This document shows, one piece after another, positions 6,369 to 14,300 of a stretch of 21,658 bases of DNA (within the stretch, counting starts at the first letter, position 1; each line of letters begins with the position of its first letter). The DNA is taken from the IMG/VR virus record IMGVR_UViG_3300032092_000298, positions 1 to 21,658 of that record. One strand, 5' to 3'. The translations under genes and the position numbers were made by a program. This DNA comes from a virus. The notes under the pieces are model-generated. The model did not search any database, had not been told where the DNA came from, and saw nothing but the letters and a program-made list of their open reading frames with translations.

Positions 6369-8006
6369 ATGAGTGAATTTCGTAATAGCTTTGCAGAGAA
6401 TGTGTTTCGTTTTAAATATGCCCAAGGCCCCGGAGACACATGGGCAAAGTTGGCTGAGCGTCTTGTGGAGGATGTATGTGGTAGTCGTAACGGTACGATG
6501 TCGGTTCTTATGTCAACGGAAGATCGTAAGCAACTGACCAACTTGATTAAGGAAATGAAGTTCATTCCCGGTGGTCGTTATCTCTACTACGCTGGTCGTC
6601 CCTTCAAAGCCTACAACAATTGCTTCCTGCTTCGTGCTGAAGAAGACACCCGTGAAGAGTGGAGCAACGTGACATGGAGGGCTATGTCGTGCTTGATGAC
6701 AGGTGGTGGCATTGGCATTGACTACTCACGCCTGCGTCCTGCTGGCAAGGCTCTGTCGCGTACTGGCGGCACTGCCTCTGGTCCAATTCCTCTCATGTCT
6801 GCCATCAATGAGATTGGTCGTAACGTAATGCAGGGTGGTAGTCGTCGCTCTGCCATCTATGCCAGCTTGAATTGGCAGCATGAAGATGTGCAGAAGTTTT
6901 TATACATCAAGAACTGGAGCGACGATATTAAAGCAATGAAGCTCAAAGACTTCAATGCTTCGGCCCCACTGGACATGACCAACATCAGCGTTAATTACGA
7001 CGATGCTTCTTTGGTTGGTGGACTTGAGAACAATCCTGTGTTTATGCAGAATGTTCGTCAGGCAATGGAGACTGCAGAACCCGGCTTCAGTTTTAACTTC
7101 GGAGCTAAGCAGAACGAAACCCTGCGTAACGCTTGCACTGAAGTGACATCAGAGGATGATAGTGATGTATGCAACTTGGGCAGCATCAACATGGGACGCA
7201 TCACCAGCATCGAAGAGTTTAAACAAGTGGTTGAACTTGGCTCTAAGTTCTTGGTGTGTGGTACGTTGAGGGCTGATCTGCCTTATGAGAAGGTTTATAA
7301 AGTTCGTGAGAAGAACCGTCGTCTTGGCCTTGGCTTGATGGGCATTCATGAGTGGCTGCTGAAGAAGGGATATAAGTACGAGGTGACGCCAGAGCTACAC
7401 AAGTGGCTGTCGGTGTATCGTGATGAGAGCAAACGTGCTGCTGACGAACATTGCGATAGGTTCTTTATTAGCCATCCTGTAGCATATCGTGCCATTGCTC
7501 CTACAGGCAGCATTGGTATTTTGGCAGGAACCACCACAGGCATTGAACCATTGTTTGCTGTTGCTTACAAGCGTCGATTCCTCACTGAAGGAACCAAATG
7601 GAAGTATCAATATGTTGTAGATGGTACAGCCGACTTGTTGATTCAGCAATACGGTGTTAAACCAGAAGCTATCGAGAGTGCTCTAGACCTTAGCGAAAAC
7701 TATGAGCAGCGTATCAAGTTTCAGGCAGACATTCAAGACTATGTTGACATGTCCATTTCATCAACCATTAACCTGCCTTCGTGGGGAACTAAGCACAACA
7801 ACGAAGGAGAGGTTAAGAAGTTTGCTGGTGTATTGGCTAAGTATGCTCCTCGTCTGCGTGGGTTTACTTGCTATCCTGATGGTAGTCGTGGTGGTCAGCC
7901 ACTCACTGCTGTGCCTTATGAAGAAGCCCTGAGGCACAAAGATGTGGTGTATGAAGAAATTGATGTGTGCGAAATATCGGGCAAAGGTGGAAGCTGCGGC
8001 GTGTAA
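6369..8006 (+). CDS. nrdJ: Ribonucleotide reductase, class II (adenosylcobalamin-dependent) type
   Basis: This 545-aa single-chain enzyme should reduce ribonucleotides to deoxyribonucleotides for phage DNA synthesis. The catalytic set is present: C85 (NNCFLL) and C268 (SDVCNLGS) as the redox pair, and N254-A-C256-T-E258 holding the thiyl-radical cysteine and its Asn and Glu partners. STINLPSW forms the phosphate-binding loop and PTGSIG(I)LAG another substrate-binding segment. The tail C534-x8-C543-GV is the expected shuttling cysteine pair. No radical-generating NrdB gene lies nearby and the size is short for NrdA, which favours class II; B12 dependence is inferred. The start has AAGGAA at 6359-6364. 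Terminators flank the gene on both sides, so it may be a separate transcription unit. Confidence 0.88.
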   Translation: MSEFRNSFAENVFRFKYAQGPGDTWAKLAERLVEDVCGSRNGTMSVLMSTEDRKQLTNLIKEMKFIPGGRYLYYAGRPFKAYNNCFLLRAEEDTREEWSNVTWRAMSCLMTGGGIGIDYSRLRPAGKALSRTGGTASGPIPLMSAINEIGRNVMQGGSRRSAIYASLNWQHEDVQKFLYIKNWSDDIKAMKLKDFNASAPLDMTNISVNYDDASLVGGLENNPVFMQNVRQAMETAEPGFSFNFGAKQNETLRNACTEVTSEDDSDVCNLGSINMGRITSIEEFKQVVELGSKFLVCGTLRADLPYEKVYKVREKNRRLGLGLMGIHEWLLKKGYKYEVTPELHKWLSVYRDESKRAADEHCDRFFISHPVAYRAIAPTGSIGILAGTTTGIEPLFAVAYKRRFLTEGTKWKYQYVVDGTADLLIQQYGVKPEAIESALDLSENYEQRIKFQADIQDYVDMSISSTINLPSWGTKHNNEGEVKKFAGVLAKYAPRLRGFTCYPDGSRGGQPLTAVPYEEALRHKDVVYEEIDVCEISGKGGSCGV

Positions 8007-8025
8007 CAATAACTACAACAATAAG

Positions 8026-8049
8026 AAGGGGGCTTAGGCTCCCTTTTTT
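8026..8049 (+). terminator. Rho-independent terminator after the reductase
   Basis: AAGGGGGC (8026-8033) pairs with GCTCCCTT (8038-8045) around a TTAG loop, with one G-T wobble, followed by T at 8044-8049. This is a strong, compact terminator 20 bases after the reductase stop. Confidence 0.88.
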
Positions 8050-8050
8050 A

Positions 8051-8059
8051 TGCTAAACT
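8051..8059 (+). promoter_or_regulatory. Possible extended -10 promoter for phoH
   Basis: TGCTAAACT at 8051-8059 resembles an extended -10 (TGn followed by a 4/6 match to TATAAT). It sits just after the terminator and about 30 bases before the PhoH start. No good -35 is seen, which extended -10 promoters can lack. A prediction only. Confidence 0.3.
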
Positions 8060-8089
8060 ACAAGTCCCTTAACTCTATAGGACACCTTC

Positions 8090-8848
8090 ATGGTTACTAA
8101 GAAACGAAATCCCGCAGCGATTGAACAACAATCACTCACTACTGCAGAACACAAACGTCAGAACAGTCTTAAGATTCGTCTTGATGACATGATGACAATA
8201 CAGCCCAAGACAGACAAGCAACAACAATTCTTTGAAGCTTACCAAGCCGGTGATTACTTCATGGCTTTGCATGGTGTTGCTGGCACAGGCAAGACCTACA
8301 TTGCCCTGTACAAAGCGCTAGAAGAAGTGATGGATAAGAGCAACCCCTACACCAAGGTTGTTGTCATTCGTAGCTCTGTGCAAAGCCGTGACATGGGTCA
8401 CTTGCCCGGTAATGTTGATGACAAAATGGAAAGCTTCATTGCTCCCTATCGTCAAATCACAACAGACCTATTCAACCGCAAGGATGCATGGGACAGACTG
8501 TGTGAACAAAACTATGCTGAGTTTGTTTCAACATCGTTCATTCGCGGAACAACATTTACTAACTCCATCTTGTTGGTTGATGAGATTCAGAACATGAACT
8601 TTGAAGAACTCGATACCATCATTACCCGTGTTGGTCACACTAGCAAGATTATCTTTTGTGGAGACATTAGACAGACAGACTTGCGTAAGCGTGATGACAA
8701 GACTGGCCTGCCTAAGTTTCTATCCATTGCAGACAGGATGAAACAGTTTAGTCGCTTTGAATTTGGAACAGATGACATTGTGCGTAGTAGCTTGGTGAAG
8801 GAATACATCATAGCTAAGACGCATTACGAAGACACATCCAATGATTGA
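8090..8848 (+). CDS. phoH: PhoH-like P-loop ATPase
   Basis: This 252-aa protein has a Walker A at G62-VAGTGKT69, a Walker B at I160-LLVDE165, and a sensor-like segment IFCGDIRQTDL further on, in the order seen in PhoH proteins (an SF1-like P-loop family). PhoH is common in aquatic phages. A role in RNA metabolism or phosphate stress has been suggested, but its function in phages is not settled. The N-terminal 30 residues are basic and polar and precede the conserved QPKTDKQQQFFEAY segment. An AGGA is placed upstream of the ATG at 8090. It ends overlapping the next gene by 8 bases. Confidence 0.87.
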   Translation: MVTKKRNPAAIEQQSLTTAEHKRQNSLKIRLDDMMTIQPKTDKQQQFFEAYQAGDYFMALHGVAGTGKTYIALYKALEEVMDKSNPYTKVVVIRSSVQSRDMGHLPGNVDDKMESFIAPYRQITTDLFNRKDAWDRLCEQNYAEFVSTSFIRGTTFTNSILLVDEIQNMNFEELDTIITRVGHTSKIIFCGDIRQTDLRKRDDKTGLPKFLSIADRMKQFSRFEFGTDDIVRSSLVKEYIIAKTHYEDTSND

Positions 8849-9317
8849 GATGGCAATCACAGCAGACATGCTGATTGAAGCCAGAGACAAGGCAGCCTCG
8901 TTGGGAAAGCTATACAATAGCATCACCAGCGGGGCTGGCAACATTGCTGGCTTTATAGGAGAAGACATTGCTCATCAAGTTCTTGGTGGCAAGCTTGACA
9001 ATACCTACGACTATGACCTAGTGCTAGACAATGGTATTAAGCTTGATGTGAAGACGAAGCAAACCAGTGTTAAACCGCTGGAGAGCTATGAGTGTAGCGT
9101 TGCAAACTTGAACATTAAACAAGCCTGTGATGCCTATTGTTTTATTAGGGTTAAGAACGACTTCACTGTTGGTTGGTACTTAGGGGTTTATGATAAGCTT
9201 GCTTACCTAAACGATTCTGTGTTTATGAAGAAAGGAACCGTTGATCCTACTAACAACTATGTGGTAAAGTCTGATTGCTACAACTTAAAGATTTCTCAAC
9301 TAAAGGAAAAGATATGA
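8841..9317 (+). CDS. PD-(D/E)XK nuclease-like protein
   Basis: This 158-aa protein looks like a PD-(D/E)XK-fold endonuclease. The expected pieces are a helix with E41 in GFIGEDIAHQVL, an acidic strand Y-D57-Y-D59-LVL, and the catalytic strand IKLD69-V-K71-TK (D-x-K). Similar small phage proteins are often left as hypothetical. The likely role is DNA cleavage or processing, with substrate unknown. The ATG at 8841 overlaps the PhoH stop by 8 bases; ATG at 8850 is an alternative start that would not affect the core. The next gene starts within its stop (ATGA), so the three genes after the 8026-8049 terminator form one unit. Confidence 0.68.
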   Translation: MIEMAITADMLIEARDKAASLGKLYNSITSGAGNIAGFIGEDIAHQVLGGKLDNTYDYDLVLDNGIKLDVKTKQTSVKPLESYECSVANLNIKQACDAYCFIRVKNDFTVGWYLGVYDKLAYLNDSVFMKKGTVDPTNNYVVKSDCYNLKISQLKEKI

Positions 9318-9502
9318 ACATGTCTGTTAAAACCGTTGACCGTCGTCCACCCTTGAAGATTCAACTTCAACAAGGCTATTACGCTTTCCATAAAGGCTGG
9401 CTCACTAACCAGTACGACGCCTCATCTGTACAAGGACAGGAGTGGCAGCGAGGATTTGACGCTGCCTATTTTGACAACCTAAGTCAAATTAAGAAGCAAT
9501 AA
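9314..9502 (+). CDS. Small RMF-like protein, 62 aa
   Basis: The start ATG at 9314 has AAGGAAAAG just upstream and overlaps the nuclease stop; an ATG at 9320 is an alternative. The product contains GYYAFHKGWLTNQYD then GQEWQRGFDAAYF. The spacing of A-x-x-x-G, the polar loop and the final W-x-x-GF-x-x-A helix recalls the ribosome modulation factor fold (G-x-x-AG ... R-x-x-W-x-x-GW-x-x-A), which also occurs in short phage proteins. RMF silences ribosomes by dimerising them; whether this protein binds ribosomes is unknown. It is the last + strand gene and is followed by the convergent terminator. Confidence 0.6.
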   Translation: MNMSVKTVDRRPPLKIQLQQGYYAFHKGWLTNQYDASSVQGQEWQRGFDAAYFDNLSQIKKQ

Positions 9503-9506
9503 AAGA

Positions 9507-9524
9507 AGGCCCCGAAAGGGGCCT
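9507..9524. terminator. Bidirectional terminator between convergent gene blocks
   Basis: AGGCCCC (9507-9513) pairs with GGGGCCT (9518-9524) around a GAAA tetraloop. Read on the - strand, the hairpin is followed by TTCTTTTATT, a good U-rich tail for the right arm. On the + strand the tail is only TCTTAG, so termination of the left arm may be weaker. It lies exactly between the stop codons of the two converging arms. Confidence 0.85.
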
Positions 9525-9537
9525 CTTAGTTGGTGCG

Positions 9538-11355
9538 TCAGCGCTTTGTAATGAAACCACCTCTGGCTAGCTTTCGTGTAGCTTCTCTTGCTGTGTTAAG
9601 AGATTTGATAATGGGCTTGTCAGCCATAGCCCTTCCTTGTTGTGTCGAAGCATTTGACAACTCTTTCAATTTAACTCTAACATCTTCCAAAGCTTTAGCT
9701 TTCTGCACAGCACCCATGTCTTTAAGAATGGTAATAACGTCACCAATCTTTGATGCAGATATCTGATCAGAGAAAGAAACCAAGTTTGATTGATAGCTAT
9801 GGCCCAACCCCTTCTTAGCTGACACAGACTCAGCGCTGCCTAGCATTTCATTGGTTAAAGATTTGATTATGTTGTAAGTTAGGTATGCTGTTTTCCTGCG
9901 TTCTTTGATAGGGATGTTGTCATCGCTAACAATCTTGTTGTAGCCACGTAGCAATTCTCTCTCTTCTTTTATTTTCTGATTACGAGATACTGTGCTTTCT
10001 AACAGGCCTTTTCCATCTTTGCGAGTTGGTGTTGTTAATACTTCTTCAGCTATCTTAAGTTTCATTTGAGAAGAACTACCATTAAGCTTTAACTTATCTG
10101 CTTCAACAATGGCATCTTCTGTTTCATTGAAGGCTCCTCTAGGTAATGACAATGGTCGAACAACATTAGGGGAGCCGTTAATTGTTTGAGCAACTATGTT
10201 CAAGTCTTTAAAATCATAGTCTTTAGCTGGCATGTTAATGCGTTTAAACATGTAATCAGCATACGGCATTTCGGTGTAGACATAGTTTTCTTTATTATTA
10301 CCACCAAATTTTGGAGCGCTAACGCCAAGGCCAATGTCTTTAGTAAACGATGGAGCACCCACCTTCAACTCAGCGTGACCCGTCAAATATTGTTGAGGGT
10401 TCATAAAGCCTGAGTTTTTAACTCTCTCAATCTTTTCAGAAAGATTCCCATGAAACAACCTAACTGGTGGATCATTTTTGTACTTCTCTTTTAAGTCGTC
10501 ATACTTCTTTTGCAAAGACAAAGATAGTTTATAAAACTCTTCAACATCTTTTTCGTTGCTAGGGTCTGCTTCACGTTTGGCTTTTATACGGAAATCCCCC
10601 TGTGCCACTGCAACAACGTCTTCGTCAATGTCACGTAGCAACGGATTATTTGCAAGTTTATAGAATGACTTGTTACGGGCGTCTTTAATTTCAGACAACA
10701 CTTCATTGCGCTTAGCCATTGATGCTGTTCTTAAGTCTTTGCCTAGCACCCCTGTCAAATATTCACCAGAGTATTGAACCTCTTGCTCTGGAGCAACACG
10801 ACCCGCTGTTTTCTTTTCAATCTGACCAACAGGAATAGGGTTGCCCATGTCGTCGTATTTAACAATGGCTGTGTCAGCAACTTCGTAAGGCAGCGGTGGC
10901 AAACCTTTGTCTTTCTTCAACCCTAGAGTATCACCAGCATAGATGTGCAACATGTTGGCATAATCTTTAGGATCATTCTTAATCATGTTCTCAACTTCTT
11001 TAGCACCGAAGTCGCTAATAAGATCAGCCTTGCCTTTGACGTAGGCGTCTTCAGTGAATGGTCGAGTTGCTGGTGTTGCAGGTTTAACGATGGGCAATGC
11101 CTCTTCAGGCTGCTTTAACGGGGCTACAGGAGCCTTTGTAGCTGGTGCTGGTACAGGGATAGCTGCTTCTAGTAATGGAGGCACTACGGGCTTCTTAGCT
11201 GCAACAGGAGACTTGGTTAGCACCTTTGACATTTGATCAATGGCAGGAGATTCAAGCTCTTTAGAAACAATAGGCAAAGCCTCTTCTATATTCTTTGCAG
11301 AAAACTTAGCTTGTTGCTTCAGCCCTTCTTTTAACAATTGACGAACAATTGACAT
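9538..11355 (-). CDS. Large phage protein, probable virion/ejection component with possible ART-like segment, 605 aa
   Basis: I do not recognise the whole protein. The N-terminal 20 residues are basic. A Pro/Ala/Lys-rich flexible region (about 30-95) is flanked by two copies of EEALPIV (24-30 and 84-90). A mostly helical, charged region follows. Around 299-303 is RLFHG, and 336-338 is SFT within PSFTKDIGLG. This order resembles the R/H-x-x-G ... S-F-T elements of ADP-ribosyltransferase-like domains in phage polyvalent proteins, but a clear catalytic Glu motif is not evident. The C-terminus is helical and ends in ARGGFITKR. By eye it lacks cysteine. An AGGA lies about 11 bases before the ATG; the gap to the upstream gene is 2 bases. 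It is the last gene of the right-arm operon. Confidence 0.75.
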   Translation of the reverse strand: MSIVRQLLKEGLKQQAKFSAKNIEEALPIVSKELESPAIDQMSKVLTKSPVAAKKPVVPPLLEAAIPVPAPATKAPVAPLKQPEEALPIVKPATPATRPFTEDAYVKGKADLISDFGAKEVENMIKNDPKDYANMLHIYAGDTLGLKKDKGLPPLPYEVADTAIVKYDDMGNPIPVGQIEKKTAGRVAPEQEVQYSGEYLTGVLGKDLRTASMAKRNEVLSEIKDARNKSFYKLANNPLLRDIDEDVVAVAQGDFRIKAKREADPSNEKDVEEFYKLSLSLQKKYDDLKEKYKNDPPVRLFHGNLSEKIERVKNSGFMNPQQYLTGHAELKVGAPSFTKDIGLGVSAPKFGGNNKENYVYTEMPYADYMFKRINMPAKDYDFKDLNIVAQTINGSPNVVRPLSLPRGAFNETEDAIVEADKLKLNGSSSQMKLKIAEEVLTTPTRKDGKGLLESTVSRNQKIKEERELLRGYNKIVSDDNIPIKERRKTAYLTYNIIKSLTNEMLGSAESVSAKKGLGHSYQSNLVSFSDQISASKIGDVITILKDMGAVQKAKALEDVRVKLKELSNASTQQGRAMADKPIIKSLNTAREATRKLARGGFITKR

Positions 11356-11357
11356 AA

Positions 11358-14300
11358 TTAAATTCCTAAAGCTTTATTGGTTTGTTCAACTACACCACCA
11401 ACACTAAATGCTGGCAAGTCTTTAATAGCAGACTGATAGTCATATAGACTGTTGTAATCATTAGCCTCTTCTAGAGACACACCGTTTTCTCTTTTATAGT
11501 ATTCGTTGATTAACTTTCGATGGGTTAAAGGAAGCTTGTTAAACACAATCTTGTTATACTGAACTTCTTTTTCTGGAGTGAATTGCATATCATCCATAAC
11601 TTCTCTTCTAACCACATTAGCAGTTTTACGGACAGCTTCTGACATTACAATTTTCTTTTCTGCCAAAGATAATTTATTATATTCAAGATCAGCCATTACC
11701 TCTTTAATTATTGGGATGGTTTCTTTATTAGCTTTACGAATGAATGTATTATCAAACTCTTTATTACCAGAAGAAGGGCCATATAAAGAATATGGATTTA
11801 AATTTAAAGAAGTTATTTCCTTTTCTTCATTTGTTTTAGCCGGAGTTGTGCGTGTTGCGAACAACCTATTAAAAAACTCACCTTCTTTATAAATAACATC
11901 GCCTTCTTTTAATCTAGCAGAAGCTTCAGGAAGCGCTTCTTTTGCAATTGGAAGTTTAGACATAAGTCGTTGACCCGCCGCCTCACCAAAAGCACCAAAC
12001 CCTTCTCCTTCAATGACGTTAGGATCACGAGCAATTGTTCCATCTTTACGGAACAAATCTAGTATATCAAATCCTTGTTTCACAATAAAAGGTTGTGTAA
12101 ATCTTCCAATAAAATCACCAAGCACTTTACCGCCAGCAACGGCAGCAGCATCAGCTTCTTTCTCTGATGACATTGCGTTAATAAGTTGATCTAAGAAAAC
12201 ATTCTGCGAACCTGCTGGCATCTTTATACCAACAACAGCTTGGAAAGCTTCGGCAGTTTTAGCTGGTTCATCTTTATTAAGCTTAACCCAAAAATCAGCA
12301 ACTGCAAAATAGGGAGCTAGTGGGAAAATGGCACGAGTATCAATGACAGAACCGTTCCAACCTTTGACGTTATACCAATCGTCTTGTTGATTATCTTTGC
12401 GGTATTGAACGGCAGCGCCTAGTGCAGCAAAACCAACAGAACCTTGTGCAAATTTCATATTGGCTTGGCGAGTATGCATTGCCGCTTTAGCAAGATCGCC
12501 AGCTTTATCTGCAGCTTTAGCTAGTTGAAGTTCATTACCAATTCCTGCCCAACCAACAGGACTGTACTTATATTGGAATGCCATAGCATTTGCCATGAAC
12601 CGTGGAAACGGAATAGCCAAGCTTGAAAACGGAGTATCTTCAATTGTTTTAATAAGAGAAGACGCAGCGTTTTCACTCATAGTTTCAAAGCCACGCTTTG
12701 TTGAGTTATGATGTTTTGGGGCGTATGAGAAAGTTGTTTTGAGAGCATCATCCATTGCTCGTTTAACAACAGCAGTAGGTATGGCTTTATTCTTAGCTAA
12801 GAAATCTGTGTACATGTCCATACCTTGATCACGCAATTGTTTTTCAACAGATGCTGTGAACGAAGCTCTGCGGAATAAACCATCAACGGCAACGTTCAGT
12901 GTGTTAGCCCATCGACCAACTTTACTAATTTCTTTATTACCCGTTTCTTGCAATGCCGAAAATAAAGTATCACGAACAGTTGGATTAAATTTTAATATTT
13001 CATCAGCAGCTTCGGTTGCTAAACCACCATCTTTTAAATACTTCCAAGTACCAAGAGCATCAGCAAAAGAATCAGCAATAATCTTTTTAGACCTTCCGAA
13101 TCCTTTTCCAGTGACAGCATCCCTTACACCGGCACCAATTGCATAAGTAAAACCTTCAAGAAGCTGTGCTGCGCTTTGTGCTGTAATGCCAAGGGTAGTA
13201 CCAGCGGCGTTACGAGTGAGGGTATCTAAACCTGAAGTAACCCAAGCTTTAGATTCAGTTTCGCCACGTTTAACAAAATCCATAGCCTTTGCAAATCCTG
13301 TGACATATTCATCATCTTTCCCGTACAATGAATTAAACTGTTTCTCAAAAGCTGGATCAAGTCCTTTAAGAGCTTGCATCCATTTACCCATAATACCCAT
13401 GCTACCCAGCGTTCGACCAGCTTCAGACTGTGTGCTTACAAACATCCGAGCAAATTCTTCTTTGCTCTTTCCCATTTGTTGCAGACCCGCTTCAATAAAT
13501 GTTCCATCAAGAGCATCACTGTTTGCAAGAGTACGAGACAAAGCACTCATTGCGGTTTCACCGGGCTTTGGCATAAACTCAGGATTGTTTCTAATAATAT
13601 TAAACGCTGCTTGAACGCTTGTTCTGACCAGTTCGGTTTTAACTTTGCTATCAGTCAATACAGCAGCAGGATCAATTTCATCTGTGATTTGTTTGCCATA
13701 CAGTTTTGACATTTCCATAACAACATTATCCATGTTGTCACGAACAGGGTCGATGACGGCCTGTTCTAGTTGTGTAGGTGGTTGAGCAATGCTGCTGGAA
13801 ACCCCACTTCTGCTTTTAATAGCAGCGTCCAGTTTTCCTATGTATTTACTGGGGTCTTTGCTTACTGCTTTATAGCTACCCACCCCACTGACCGCCGCTG
13901 AAAACAATGACACTACAGCAAGTTCACCAATGTCAAGCTTAGGGGCTTCTTCACCCAAAGCAGTAGCTGTGGCTTGGTCTAGTCGTTGTTGTGTGTATGC
14001 GCCAATGCCACCAATCGCTCCTTCAGTAACGGCGCTAACTCCTGCCGCCTTACGGGCAACACTCTTCAACCCTTGTTCAGCAGCTTCTTTAGTTGCAGCG
14101 CTGGCAGCAATCTTTGCCGCTCCTGCAGTAACCGCTTTACCTACACCAAATCCAAAGTATGAAGCGGGGTCAGTGGCTACTGCAAATAGTGTATCAAAGT
14201 ATGGTCTAAAGCCCCCTTGACCACCTTCTTGAAACATACTTTTAGTGTTTTTAAATACACGCTGAGCCAATGCCGCTTTAGCAGCATCTTGTGCTGGAGC

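Noticed and set aside
13186-13709. + strand open frames of 111 and 142 codons opposite the 1134-aa gene
   Set aside because: They lie wholly inside a strong - strand coding frame, overlap each other in different frames and show no phage-like motif.
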